NCBI RefSeq assembly: GCF_000472525.1
Contig: NZ_AWZT01000019.1
Span: 56,799 to 120,798, forward strand
Source of the DNA: Paraburkholderia dilworthii
Lineage (GTDB): Bacteria; Pseudomonadota; Gammaproteobacteria; Burkholderiales; Burkholderiaceae
Reading direction: 5' to 3'
DNA: 64,000 nt
Made by a program: the position numbers and the translations under genes. The notes beneath the pieces are model-generated. The model saw nothing but the letters and a program-made list of their open reading frames with translations. It made no database searches and was not told the origin of the DNA. This document shows positions 8,791 to 17,042 of the stretch, one piece after another (position 1 is the first letter of the stretch; each line of letters begins with the position of its first letter).

Positions 8791-9801
8791 ATGGCAAAAG
8801 AAGAGCAGACAGGAGCGGGACGCAAGCAGGCAAAGCCACGTGCTATCGCAGCGTCGGCTTTGCGCGACGGCGACGTGTCGGCGGCGCAGAAAGGCGGCGC
8901 TGGTTCGAGCGATGCGATCGGAGCTACCGTTAGCAGCGCCGGCGCCGTTGGCGCCGACGAAGACAGTGCCGGCGCCTCGACCTATCTCGTGCCGGGTCTG
9001 GAGCGCGGGCTGCGCATCCTCTCCGAATTCAGCGCGCGCGAGCCGGTGCTCGGCGCGCCGGAATTGTCGAAGCGCATCGGCATTCCGCGCACCACTACCT
9101 TCCGTTTATTGCAGACGCTCGAAGCGCTCGGCTTTCTTGAGCGCGTCAATGGCGACCGTTACTTCCGCCTGAGCGTCGCCGTGCTGCGGCTTGGTTTCGA
9201 ATATCTGAATTCGCTCGAATTGACCGACGTCGGCACGCCGATTCTCGAACGCCTGCGCGATGCCACGGGCCTCAGTTCGCATCTGCTGATTCGCGACCAG
9301 CGCGACGTGGTATTCGTCGGCAAAGCGCAAACTCATGAGCCGATGTTCAGCTCGGTGAAGGTGCACGTCGGCACGCGCTTGCCGGCGCATGCAACTGTGC
9401 ATGGCCAGGTGCTGATGGGCGATCTTACTTTCGACGAGTTGCGTCAGTTGTATCCCGAGCCGCAACTGGAGCGTTTCACCGAACGCACGCCCGCCACCGT
9501 CGAAGAACTGTACGGAAGAGTGCGCGAAAGTGCGGCGCTCGGCTATGCATTGAGCGAGGCATCGTTCGAGCGGGGGATTTCCGTGGTAAGCGCGCCGGTG
9601 CGCGACCAGAGCGGCAAGATCGCCGCCGCGTTGACCGTTACGATTCCGCGCTCGGACCTGGGTGAGACGGAGGAGCGCGAGCCGCTCATCGCCGCCGTTT
9701 GTCAGGCAGCGCTCGATTTGTCCGAGCGGCTCGGCCATCGTCCCCGCGCGGACGAACCGACCGTGTTGCAGGCTCGCCGCAAACCGGTCGCGGCGAGCTA
9801 G
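8791..9801 (+). CDS. IclR-family transcriptional regulator (copy 1)
   Basis: A 336-residue regulator. After a low-complexity Ala/Gly-rich extension of about 65 residues, an N-terminal winged helix begins at VPGLERGLRILSEF, with IPRTTTFRLLQTLE as the recognition helix. A GAF-like effector domain follows (SHLLIRDQRDVVFVGKAQ, FERGISVVSAPVRD). By eye it is at least two-thirds identical to the second IclR at 15352 over the shared region. Its position before the porin and the oxygenase operon makes it a probable regulator of that locus. The ribosome site is weak and the long extension is unusual for IclR proteins. Confidence 0.88.
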   Translation: MAKEEQTGAGRKQAKPRAIAASALRDGDVSAAQKGGAGSSDAIGATVSSAGAVGADEDSAGASTYLVPGLERGLRILSEFSAREPVLGAPELSKRIGIPRTTTFRLLQTLEALGFLERVNGDRYFRLSVAVLRLGFEYLNSLELTDVGTPILERLRDATGLSSHLLIRDQRDVVFVGKAQTHEPMFSSVKVHVGTRLPAHATVHGQVLMGDLTFDELRQLYPEPQLERFTERTPATVEELYGRVRESAALGYALSEASFERGISVVSAPVRDQSGKIAAALTVTIPRSDLGETEEREPLIAAVCQAALDLSERLGHRPRADEPTVLQARRKPVAAS

Positions 9802-9815
9802 TCCCGATCTTCGGA

Positions 9816-10889
9816 TCAGAAAGAGTGGTGGATGCCGGTCAGGATGATCGTCTGGTTCCGGCCACTCGATACGCCTGCCGTGAAGAACGCGGCGTCGGTA
9901 TTGGACCCCGCGCGCTCGTAAAGAGCGTTCACGTACAACTGCGTCGATTTCGACAACGCATAAATATCGCCGATTTCGAACTGCGTCCAGCGGTGGCCGG
10001 CGAGCGTCGTAGTCGCGGCGCCGCCAGCCACGGTGTTGAACGGCGTGAACTGATAGTTCGCGCCGACGTCGTAGCTCTGATAGGTGTCGGAATGTCCGGC
10101 CGATTCCAGTTTTACGCGCGTGTACAAGCCATGCACGAGCAGCTTGCCGAACTGGTATGACGCGCCTGCGCCCATGTTCTGAACCTTGTCAGCACTGTAG
10201 CTGGCCGCCGCTACCCCCTGAAAGTTCGTAATGCCCGTAGTCACGATCGACGGTGTGCGATTGTGCTCGTTCGCATACGTTGCGCCGGCCTTGAACGGAC
10301 CGTTCGTATAGCTAAGCGCGAAGCTCAGCGTCTTGCCGGTCGAGAAATTCGTCGTGTTGCCAAGGCCCATCATCGCGCCGGCTGAAAAGCCGTTGAAACT
10401 CGCGGATCGGAACTTCACCGAGTTGTCAAACGGCACGACACCGGTGTCCGCGAGTTCGTCGATATTGCCAGGGTGGAATGCGTACCAACTGGCGGCGAGA
10501 TAAGCCGTGCTCAGCGGCCCGAGCACGTCGAAGCTGAACGGCGTCTGATGGCCGAAGGTCAACGTGCCGATCTTGTCCGAGCTCAGGCCGACAAACGCCT
10601 GCCGATTGAACAGCGTCCCCGACTTGGCGAACGCCCCGGTGTTCGTATAGAAGCCGTTCTCCAACTGAAAGATTGTTTTCAGACCGCCACCGAGATCTTC
10701 CACGCCCCTCAGGCCCCAACGGTCCGGCTGCATGTTGCCCTGTTCCTGGATCCACTTCGAATGGCCACCCGCATTGCTGATGTATGCGATACCGGCATCC
10801 AGGCTGCCGTATAGCGTCACGCTGCTCTGTGCCCATGCGCCTGTCGTTGCGCAGACTGCCGTCAAGCCGGCTGCAATGATGTGCTTCAC
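9816..10889 (-). CDS. Gram-negative trimeric porin (Porin_4 / OmpC-like)
   Basis: A 357-residue outer-membrane protein with signal peptide ending GAWAQ and the opening SSVTLYGSLDAGIAY. Alternating beta strands run throughout (WGLRGVEDLGGGLKTIFQLE, FNRQAFVGLSSDKIGTLTFG), and the last residue is phenylalanine (GIHHSF), the BAM recognition signal. This is the typical burkholderial 16-strand general porin. The start codon is GTG, supported by AGGAGAACCAACG. It is divergent from the oxygenase operon and next to an IclR gene, so it may be the uptake channel for that pathway's substrate. This last point is inference. Confidence 0.9.
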   Translation of the reverse strand: MKHIIAAGLTAVCATTGAWAQSSVTLYGSLDAGIAYISNAGGHSKWIQEQGNMQPDRWGLRGVEDLGGGLKTIFQLENGFYTNTGAFAKSGTLFNRQAFVGLSSDKIGTLTFGHQTPFSFDVLGPLSTAYLAASWYAFHPGNIDELADTGVVPFDNSVKFRSASFNGFSAGAMMGLGNTTNFSTGKTLSFALSYTNGPFKAGATYANEHNRTPSIVTTGITNFQGVAAASYSADKVQNMGAGASYQFGKLLVHGLYTRVKLESAGHSDTYQSYDVGANYQFTPFNTVAGGAATTTLAGHRWTQFEIGDIYALSKSTQLYVNALYERAGSNTDAAFFTAGVSSGRNQTIILTGIHHSF

Positions 10890-11263
10890 CGTTGGTTCTC
10901 CTGATCACACGACGGATCGCTCGCGCGGATTCCGGCGTCCCTGATCCTTTGCTTGGGTTGTGATGCAGCTTTGGGTTCACGCGCCAAAACTGCTACGCTT
11001 TATGTTCCACCTGTGGGCGTTTGTATCGCCTATGGAAAGTATAGTGACTTCGAAAGTGATCAAAATAAATTTTCGGTGTCCGTAGAAACCCGCAGAAGGG
11101 CTTCGCCTACTGATCGCACAAAGCGCGGAAAGCCTCGCCCCACAGCCTCCGGCGTGCAACCCGAGCGGTCGTTGCCCTTGTCGCAGTGATGTGTTGTGAA
11201 CGCCACACCTAGTGTTTTCCCCTAACGCTTCAGTTTTTTATTTTTCCCCGCCAAAGTCGATCC
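10890..11263. other. Intergenic control region between porin and oxygenase operon
   Basis: About 370 non-coding bases between divergent genes. The part near the porin should hold its leftward promoter, which I could not assign. The stretch 11040-11090 is AT-rich relative to its surroundings. The right end carries the promoter and inverted repeat listed separately. Confidence 0.5.
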
Positions 11264-11269
11264 TATAAT
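11264..11269 (+). promoter_or_regulatory. Consensus -10 box of the catabolic operon promoter
   Basis: A perfect TATAAT. At 17-base spacing upstream the sequence is TTTTTC, a poor -35, so the promoter probably needs an activator. The predicted transcription start is near 11276, giving a leader of about 55 bases to the ferredoxin ATG. Confidence 0.55.
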
Positions 11270-11286
11270 TGTCCATACACGAACTA

Positions 11287-11306
11287 ACGTTCCTTATATG
11301 GAACGT
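11287..11306 (+). promoter_or_regulatory. Inverted repeat, candidate IclR-type operator
   Basis: ACGTTCC - TTATAT - GGAACGT is a perfect 7-bp inverted repeat spaced by six bases, lying just downstream of the predicted start site. An outer CCATAC / GTATGG pair at 11273-11278 and 11305-11310 adds further symmetry. Position and symmetry suit a dimeric repressor or activator; the two IclR proteins of this locus are the obvious candidates. Confidence 0.5.
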
Positions 11307-11329
11307 ATGGCTTCAGGAGAAGGCGAGAA

Positions 11330-11644
11330 ATGACTGAACAATGGCGCTGCGCCGGCCATGCCGGCGACCTGTCCGAAGATGCGCCGCTCGAGTTCAAGCT
11401 CGACGGCACGGAGATCGGCATCTACAAGGTGGGCGATGCGCTGTACGCGCTGGAAAACGTCTGCCCTCATGCGTACGCGTTGCTGACGCAGGGTTTTGTC
11501 GACGGCGACACCGTCGAATGCCCGTTGCACGAAGCCGTGTTCCATATCCCGACGGGCAAGTGCCTGAAAGAGCCTGGTGGCCGCGACCTGAAGATGTACT
11601 CGGTGCGCCTCGCCGGCGAAGAAATCCAGATCAAGGTGGAATGA
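11330..11644 (+). CDS. Rieske-type [2Fe-2S] ferredoxin of ring-hydroxylating oxygenase
   Basis: A 104-residue soluble ferredoxin. The cluster ligands are seen as Cys45-x-His47 (VCPHAYALLTQG) and Cys64-x2-His67 (ECPLHEAVF), the Rieske pattern. It carries electrons from the reductase (22055-23320) to the terminal oxygenase (12007-13110). Length and motif spacing match NdoA/BphF-type ferredoxins. It is the first gene of the operon, with AGGAGAAGGCGAGAA before the ATG, and is followed after one base by the next gene. Confidence 0.92.
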   Translation: MTEQWRCAGHAGDLSEDAPLEFKLDGTEIGIYKVGDALYALENVCPHAYALLTQGFVDGDTVECPLHEAVFHIPTGKCLKEPGGRDLKMYSVRLAGEEIQIKVE

Positions 11645-11645
11645 C

Positions 11646-11957
11646 ATGCGAGAGGTAGCCGTGAACTTCAATCCCTTCCTGAAGCCGTGGCTTGCGCCGC
11701 AGCCGAACAACGTCGCCGGCAAGGGCGTGATCGAGAAGCCGGGCGAGACAGAGAACTTCATCTGGCAAACGCGCAAGGCGGAGCCGACGCAGTACGAAAA
11801 CGACTTCGGCGATGCGCTCGAAAAAGTCTTCGAAGCCGGCGCGGTGGAGTTGCAAGAGGTCGTCGACGGTTTGAACGGCATTGGCTTTCGCACGCCGGAA
11901 GGCAACGCATGGAGCGCCGATCGCCTCGCCGCCGAATTCCGCCTGCTCGCCGAATAA
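11646..11957 (+). CDS. Small protein with recombinase-like helix-turn-helix domain
   Basis: A 103-residue protein. The N-terminal half is proline- and asparagine-rich (FNPFLKPWLAPQPNNVAGKG). The C-terminal segment GIGFRTPEGNAWSADRLAAE resembles the small HTH domain at the C-terminus of serine recombinases. There is no catalytic recombinase domain, so it is not an integrase. It sits between the Rieske ferredoxin and the oxygenase alpha subunit, where a beta subunit would normally be. Its function is unknown: it could be an assembly factor, a small regulator, or an accessory subunit. Confidence 0.7.
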   Translation: MREVAVNFNPFLKPWLAPQPNNVAGKGVIEKPGETENFIWQTRKAEPTQYENDFGDALEKVFEAGAVELQEVVDGLNGIGFRTPEGNAWSADRLAAEFRLLAE

Positions 11958-12006
11958 GCGCGCTTTTCCGAACACGTTTCCTCGCATCCGCATCCGGAGT
12001 CTCTTT

Positions 12007-13110
12007 ATGACGTCCCCTGCTACAACTCAACACGCGGCCGATCCGATCCAGTCGTATCTGAACCGCGGTCTGCGCAACTACTGGTATCCCGTCGCGCCCA
12101 GCTGGCAAGTCGGCGATGCGCCGGTCGGCATTACACGCCTTGGCGATCAGATCGTGCTGTGGCGCGACAAGGCAGGCAAAGTGAACGCGCTCGAAGACCG
12201 CTGCCCGCATCGCGGCGCGCGTCTGTCGCTCGGCTGGAATCTCGGCGGCAGCGTCGCGTGCTGGTATCACGGCATTGAAATCAACGGCGGCGGCACGGTC
12301 ACCAAGGTCCCGGCCGTCCCGGCATGTCCGCTGGAAGGCCAGAAGTGCGTGAAGTCGTACCCGGTTGAAGAGCACGCGGGCGCGATTTTTCTATGGTTCG
12401 GCGACGACGCGCATAAAGAGCCTGCGCCGCTCAAGCTGCCGGAAGAACTGGTCGGCGACGAATACGCGAGCTTCCTCTGCATGTCGAACTGGAAGTGCAA
12501 TTACCAGTACGCGATCGACAACGTGATGGACCCGATGCACGGCGCGTATCTGCATGCAACGTCGCATTCGATGGCCGAAGGCGACAAGCAGGCCGACATG
12601 CGCGTGCGCAAAACCGAAACGGGCTTGATGTTCGAAAAGGTCGGCCAGCGCGACGTGAACTTCGACTGGGTCGAACTCGGCGAAACGGGTTGCCTGTGGA
12701 TGCGCCTCGCGATTCCGTACAAGAAGAAGTTCGGCCCGGGAGGCAACTTCGGGATCATCGGCTTCGCCGTTCCCGTCGACGAAAACAACTGCCAGGTTTA
12801 CTTCTGGCGTACCCGCAAGGTGCAAGGCTGGCAGCGCGACGCATGGCGCTTCATGTATCGCAATCGCCTCGAAGGCCTGCACTGGGCCGTGCTGGAGCAA
12901 GACCGCTATGTGCTCGAAAGCATGGCGCCGAATGCGCGCGAACACGAGTTCCTCTATCAGCACGATGTGGGTATGACGCGTGTGCGTCGCATGTTGCGTC
13001 AACGGGCGCAGCAGGACTTCGCTGCGCTCGAGGCGCATCGCGCCGAAGCCGCGCAATCGGCTCAGGCCGGCACCGCGCAAACCGAAGCAGCAGGTCATAG
13101 CCATGCATAA
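12007..13110 (+). CDS. Rieske non-heme iron oxygenase, alpha subunit
   Basis: A 367-residue terminal oxygenase. The Rieske centre is Cys66-x-His68 (RCPHRGARLSLG) and Cys85-x2-His88 (ACWYHG). The mononuclear iron site lies in DNVMDPMHGAYLHATSH (His178, His183, with Asp171/Asp175 region for electron transfer). It would hydroxylate an aromatic or related ring using O2 and electrons from the ferredoxin and reductase of the same operon. No beta-subunit gene is present, so the enzyme is probably an alpha-only oligomer. The start at 12007 is the ATG of MTSPATTQHA; the longer open frame is not credible. The stop overlaps the next ATG by eight bases. Confidence 0.92.
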   Translation: MTSPATTQHAADPIQSYLNRGLRNYWYPVAPSWQVGDAPVGITRLGDQIVLWRDKAGKVNALEDRCPHRGARLSLGWNLGGSVACWYHGIEINGGGTVTKVPAVPACPLEGQKCVKSYPVEEHAGAIFLWFGDDAHKEPAPLKLPEELVGDEYASFLCMSNWKCNYQYAIDNVMDPMHGAYLHATSHSMAEGDKQADMRVRKTETGLMFEKVGQRDVNFDWVELGETGCLWMRLAIPYKKKFGPGGNFGIIGFAVPVDENNCQVYFWRTRKVQGWQRDAWRFMYRNRLEGLHWAVLEQDRYVLESMAPNAREHEFLYQHDVGMTRVRRMLRQRAQQDFAALEAHRAEAAQSAQAGTAQTEAAGHSHA

Positions 13111-13870
13111 CGACGCGCCCGCAGCGCTCAACGACCGGCGCGTCCTGGTGACGGGCGGCGCGCGCGGTCTCGGCGCGGCGTTTGTGCGCGCACTCGTTCA
13201 AGCCGGCGCTCGGGTCGTATTCGGCGACGTGTTGCACGACGAAGGACGCGCGCTCGCTGCGTCGCTCGCCGGGCAGGGTCATGCGGCGTTCTACCTGCCG
13301 CTCGATCTCGCCGATCCCGAGAGCGTCAAGCAGTTTGCGGAACAAGGCGCGACGCAACTCGGTGGTCTGGACGCGCTGATCAACAACGCGGCCATCACGA
13401 ACTCCGGCGGCAAGTTTGCCGACGAGCTAACCGTCGATACCTGGGATGCCGTAATGAATGTGAACGTGCGCGGCACCTGGTTGATGAGCACCGCCGCGCT
13501 GCCTTATCTGCGCGACTCGGGCTGCGGCAGCATCGTGAACATCGCGTCCGATACGGCGATGTGGGGCGCGCCGAAGCTCCTCGCATATGTGGCAAGCAAG
13601 GGTGCAGTGATTTCGATGACGCGCTCACTCGCGCGCGAATTCGGCGCGCATCACGTGACGGTTAACGCAGTTGCGCCGGGCCTTACAGAAGTGGAGGCGA
13701 CCGCGTACGTGCCCGCCGAGCGTCACGAGTATTACCTGCAAGGCCGCGCTTTGACGCGCGCGCAAGTGCCCGACGACGTCACCGGGCCGGTGCTGTTCCT
13801 GTTGTCCGATGCCGCGCGCTTCGTGACCGGCCAGTTGCTGCCGGTGAACGGCGGCTTCGTGATGAATTGA
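13103..13870 (+). CDS. SDR-family dehydrogenase (candidate cis-diol dehydrogenase)
   Basis: A 255-residue classical SDR with TGGARGLG at residues 17-24, NNAAI in the middle and the active site YVASK near residue 162 preceded by NIASDT. The C-terminal FVTGQLLPVNGG is also typical. In this context it most plausibly oxidises the dihydrodiol formed by the Rieske oxygenase to a catechol-type product. The ATG lies within ATGCATAA, overlapping the oxygenase stop by eight bases. Specificity cannot be read from sequence. Confidence 0.88.
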   Translation: MHNDAPAALNDRRVLVTGGARGLGAAFVRALVQAGARVVFGDVLHDEGRALAASLAGQGHAAFYLPLDLADPESVKQFAEQGATQLGGLDALINNAAITNSGGKFADELTVDTWDAVMNVNVRGTWLMSTAALPYLRDSGCGSIVNIASDTAMWGAPKLLAYVASKGAVISMTRSLAREFGAHHVTVNAVAPGLTEVEATAYVPAERHEYYLQGRALTRAQVPDDVTGPVLFLLSDAARFVTGQLLPVNGGFVMN

Positions 13871-13896
13871 TCTTGTCCAATCGAAAGGAGAAAGAG

Positions 13897-14424
13897 ATGG
13901 CGGACGCCGATATCGAACGCAAATCGTGGGACCAACCCGCGGACGCGAGCTTCGCGCAGTGGCTGGACAGCCGCGTCGCGCGCCTGGAAACGCGCCGCTA
14001 CGACTGGGACGCGCTGAAGTTCCAGGCCGACTACGACCCGAAGTATCGCCGCGCGCAAATGCGTTATGTCGGCACGGGCGGCACGGGCGTCGCGAAAGAC
14101 ATGAACACGGTGCCCGCAGGCGGCTTCACGTTTTCGACGATGGTGATTCCAGCCGGCAACATCGGCCCCAGCCATATTCATATGGATGTCGAAGAAATCT
14201 TCTTCGTGCTGCGCGGCAAGATGAAAGTGATCTGCGAGAAAGACGGCGAAACGTGGGAAGCGGTGCTCGGCGAGCGCGATCTGATCTCGGTGCCGCCAGG
14301 CGTGTATCGCACGGAAATCAACATTGGCGAAGAAGACGCGCTGATGTGCGTGATGCTCGGCTCGCCGAAGCCGATTACGCCGACGTATCCGCCGGATTCG
14401 CCGCTCGCGAAGCTCAAGCGTTAA
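13897..14424 (+). CDS. Cupin-domain protein
   Basis: A 175-residue protein with one cupin barrel. The metal motif is seen in GPSHIHMDVEEIFFVLRG (two His and a Glu of motif 1) and in the second motif VPPGVYRTEINIG. The N-terminal 60 residues are helical and charged. AAAGGAGAAAGAG fixes the start at MADADIERK. It may be a small dioxygenase or isomerase, or a non-catalytic binding protein. It is one of the conserved members of this operon but its reaction is unknown. Confidence 0.85.
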   Translation: MADADIERKSWDQPADASFAQWLDSRVARLETRRYDWDALKFQADYDPKYRRAQMRYVGTGGTGVAKDMNTVPAGGFTFSTMVIPAGNIGPSHIHMDVEEIFFVLRGKMKVICEKDGETWEAVLGERDLISVPPGVYRTEINIGEEDALMCVMLGSPKPITPTYPPDSPLAKLKR

Positions 14425-14457
14425 GCCGTCTCTGTACAAACACCCGCGAAGGAAATC

Positions 14458-15351
14458 ATGTCCGCAGTCCCGTCCGCCGCCGTCGATGCAAACGCCACGC
14501 TGGAAGCACGTCTTGCGCGCTTTCCAGCGCAGCAAATCGCGCTGGCATCGCAACGGGTGCTGGGCTTTCGCGAAGCGGGCAGCGCCCGCGAAAACGGCGC
14601 GTTGCCGCTCGTCTTGCTACACGGTATCGGTTCGGGCGCGGCTTCGTGGGTGCAGCAGTTCGAGGCACTGGGCGTGAACCGCCGCGTGCTCGCGTGGGAC
14701 GCGCCCGGTTATGGCATGTCCACGCCGGTAGTACCGCAGTCGCCCGTTGCCGCCGATTACACAAGCGTGCTAACCGAATGGCTCGGCGCACTCGGCATCG
14801 AACGTTGCGTGCTCGTCGGCCATTCGCTTGGCGCGATCATCGCCGGTGGGTTTGCTGCGATGCATCCGCAGAGCGTGGCGGACCTGTTGTTGTTGTCGCC
14901 GGCCGGCGGTTACGGCGCGGCTTCCGCCGACGTCCGCGAGACGAAGCGCGATCAACGCCTTGCAATGTTGAACGAACTCGGCCCGCAAGGCCTCGCCGAC
15001 AAACGCAGCGCCAACATGCTGTCCGCGCACGCAGGCGACGAAGCGCGCGCATGGGTGCGCTGGAACATGGCGCGCGTGATACCGCACGGCTACGCGCAGG
15101 CCACGCATCTGCTCGCCAACGCCGATCTCGCCGCCGACCTCGCCCGCTTCAAAGGCCGCATCAACATCGCGGTGGGCGCCGACGACACCATTACGACTCC
15201 CGCAGCTTGTGAGCGACTCGCGCTCGCCGCGGGCACCCAATTGCAAGTCGTGCCACACGCGGGGCACGCCGGCTATATCGAAGCACCCACCGCGTACACC
15301 GCGATCATCGACACGTTCTGCCGCGCAAGCGCCGGACAACGGAGCCAATGA
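14458..15351 (+). CDS. Alpha/beta-hydrolase (candidate ring-cleavage product hydrolase)
   Basis: A 297-residue alpha/beta-hydrolase. The oxyanion segment is LLHGIGSGAASW, the nucleophile elbow is GHSLG (Ser123), the acid is probably the Asp in GADDTI near 243, and the histidine lies in PHAGHAGY near 271. The fold and length match carbon-carbon hydrolases of meta-cleavage pathways, but esterases and lactonases look the same. Given the extradiol-type enzyme at 21097 in the same operon, hydrolysis of a ring-opened product is the best guess. AAGGAAATC precedes the ATG, and the stop abuts the IclR start. Confidence 0.87.
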   Translation: MSAVPSAAVDANATLEARLARFPAQQIALASQRVLGFREAGSARENGALPLVLLHGIGSGAASWVQQFEALGVNRRVLAWDAPGYGMSTPVVPQSPVAADYTSVLTEWLGALGIERCVLVGHSLGAIIAGGFAAMHPQSVADLLLLSPAGGYGAASADVRETKRDQRLAMLNELGPQGLADKRSANMLSAHAGDEARAWVRWNMARVIPHGYAQATHLLANADLAADLARFKGRINIAVGADDTITTPAACERLALAAGTQLQVVPHAGHAGYIEAPTAYTAIIDTFCRASAGQRSQ

Positions 15352-16236
15352 ATGACGCCCGACACCCTCAACGAGCGCGACGCGGACGACGACCGCGGCG
15401 ACAGCAATAGCGACCCTGGCTACCGCGTGCCAGGACTGGAACGCGGCTTGAAGATTCTCACCGAGTTTTCGCCACGTGAGCCGGTTCTCGGCGCACCGGA
15501 GTTGTCGCGCCGCCTGAAGATTCCGCGCACGACGGTCTTCCGTCTTTTGCAAACGCTTGAATCGCTCGGCTTTCTCGAACGCGCTGACAAGGACCGCAAC
15601 TATCGACTCGGCGTCGCGGTGCTGCGCCTCGGTTTCGAATATCTGAGCTCGCTCGAGTTGACCGATCTCGGCTTGCCGATCATCGAAGCGTTGCGCGACG
15701 AGACGGGCCTCACCACGCACATCGTGATTCGCGATGGACGCGATGTCGTGTTCGTCGCCAAGGCTCAGAGTCACGCGCCGATTTTCAGCTCGGTCAAGGT
15801 CAACGTCGGGACTCGCTTGCCCGCATATGCGACGACGCACGGCCAGGTGCTGATGGGCGACATGACGCTCGACGACCTGAAGAAGCTCTATCCCGAGCCG
15901 GAACTCGAGCGTTTCACGAAACAGACGCCAGCCACCGTCGACGATTTATACGAGCGGATTCGCGACGACGCACTGCGCGGTTTCGCGATCAGCGAGTCGT
16001 CGTTCGAGCGCGGTATTTCGGTTGTTAGCGCGCCCGTGCGCAACGACACCGGGCGCATCGTCGCGGTAATCACGACGACCATTCCGCGTCAGGAGATCGA
16101 CGCGTCGCTGCTGGACAGCGGCCTCGTCGAGAAAGTGCGCCGCGCGGCCGACGAACTCTCGCAGCGGCTCAATTACCGGCCGGGCAATGGTTCGAATGCG
16201 GGCAGCAAATACATGAAGGCATTGGGACTCAAATGA
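15352..16236 (+). CDS. IclR-family transcriptional regulator (copy 2)
   Basis: A 294-residue regulator with the same architecture as the protein at 8791: winged helix from VPGLERGLKILTEF with recognition helix IPRTTVFRLLQTLE, then an effector domain (THIVIRDGRDVVFVAKAQ, FERGISVVSAPVRN). It lacks the long N-terminal extension of copy 1. It is embedded inside the operon, its ATG immediately follows the hydrolase stop, and it overlaps the next SDR by four bases (ATGA), so it is cotranscribed with the genes it probably controls. The high similarity suggests a local duplication and possibly similar operators or effectors. Confidence 0.92.
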   Translation: MTPDTLNERDADDDRGDSNSDPGYRVPGLERGLKILTEFSPREPVLGAPELSRRLKIPRTTVFRLLQTLESLGFLERADKDRNYRLGVAVLRLGFEYLSSLELTDLGLPIIEALRDETGLTTHIVIRDGRDVVFVAKAQSHAPIFSSVKVNVGTRLPAYATTHGQVLMGDMTLDDLKKLYPEPELERFTKQTPATVDDLYERIRDDALRGFAISESSFERGISVVSAPVRNDTGRIVAVITTTIPRQEIDASLLDSGLVEKVRRAADELSQRLNYRPGNGSNAGSKYMKALGLK

Positions 16237-17042
16237 TTCGAATCGATCTGAACGGACAGGTGGCGGTGGTGACGGGCGGTTCGTCCGGCATCGGCCTCGC
16301 GACCGCCGAACTGTTTCTGCGAGCCGGCGCGTCGGTTGCTATTTGCGGCCGCGATACGGAGCGTCTTGCGCAAGGCGAGGCCGCGTTGAACGCGCAGTTT
16401 CCCGGCGCTCAACTGCTCGCGCGCCGCTGCGATGTGCTCGACGCGGAAGACGTCAACGCGTTCGCGCAAGCGGTGCAAGCGCGTTTCGGCCGCACTGACA
16501 TGCTGATCAACAACGCGGGTCAGGGCCGTGTGTCGAGCTTCGCCGATACCAGCGACGAAGCGTGGCGCGAAGAACTGGACCTCAAATACTTCAGCGTGAT
16601 TCGCCCGACTCGTGCGTTTCTGCCGATGCTGCGCGATACAGCGGGCGCCGGTAATAACGCCGCGGTGGTCTGCGTAAATTCGCTGCTCGCGCTGCAACCT
16701 GAGCCCCATATGGTGGCGACCTCGTCTGCACGCGCGGGCGTGCAGAACCTGATCAAGTCGCTCGCGGTGGAACTCGCGCCGCAGCGTGTTCGCGTCAATT
16801 CGATTCTGATCGGCATCGTCGAATCGGGGCAGTGGCGCCGCCGTTTTGCGAAAGAAGCGCAGCCGGGCCAGAGCTGGGAAGACTGGACCGCGGAACTGGC
16901 GCGCAAGAAAACCATTCCGCTGGGCCGCTTCGGCAAACCCGAAGAAGCCGCTCAAGCGCTCTTTTATCTGGCTACGACGCTGTCGTCCTATACGACGGGC
17001 AGTCACATCGATGTTTCTGGAGGCGTTGCACGACATGTCTAA
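16233..17042 (+). CDS. Atypical SDR-family protein lacking the Tyr-Lys catalytic pair
   Basis: A 269-residue SDR fold protein with TGGSSGIG (residues 14-21), NNAGQGRV and the C-terminal SYTTGSHIDVSGG. The usual active-site YxxxK is absent: after the conserved serine (CVNSLLALQ) the sequence runs HMVATSSARAGVQNL, so Thr and Arg (or similar) stand where Tyr and Lys should be. It must either use other chemistry, bind NAD(P) without being a standard dehydrogenase, or serve as a partner subunit. From memory, other SDRs with MVATSxARAG exist, so this is probably a subfamily trait. It overlaps the ThDP enzyme by eight bases. Confidence 0.85.
   Translation: MIRIDLNGQVAVVTGGSSGIGLATAELFLRAGASVAICGRDTERLAQGEAALNAQFPGAQLLARRCDVLDAEDVNAFAQAVQARFGRTDMLINNAGQGRVSSFADTSDEAWREELDLKYFSVIRPTRAFLPMLRDTAGAGNNAAVVCVNSLLALQPEPHMVATSSARAGVQNLIKSLAVELAPQRVRVNSILIGIVESGQWRRRFAKEAQPGQSWEDWTAELARKKTIPLGRFGKPEEAAQALFYLATTLSSYTTGSHIDVSGGVARHV

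Noticed and set aside
11646..11957. Transposon or phage recombinase gene in the operon
   Set aside because: Only an HTH-like tail is present; no catalytic domain, and the gene is embedded between oxygenase components.
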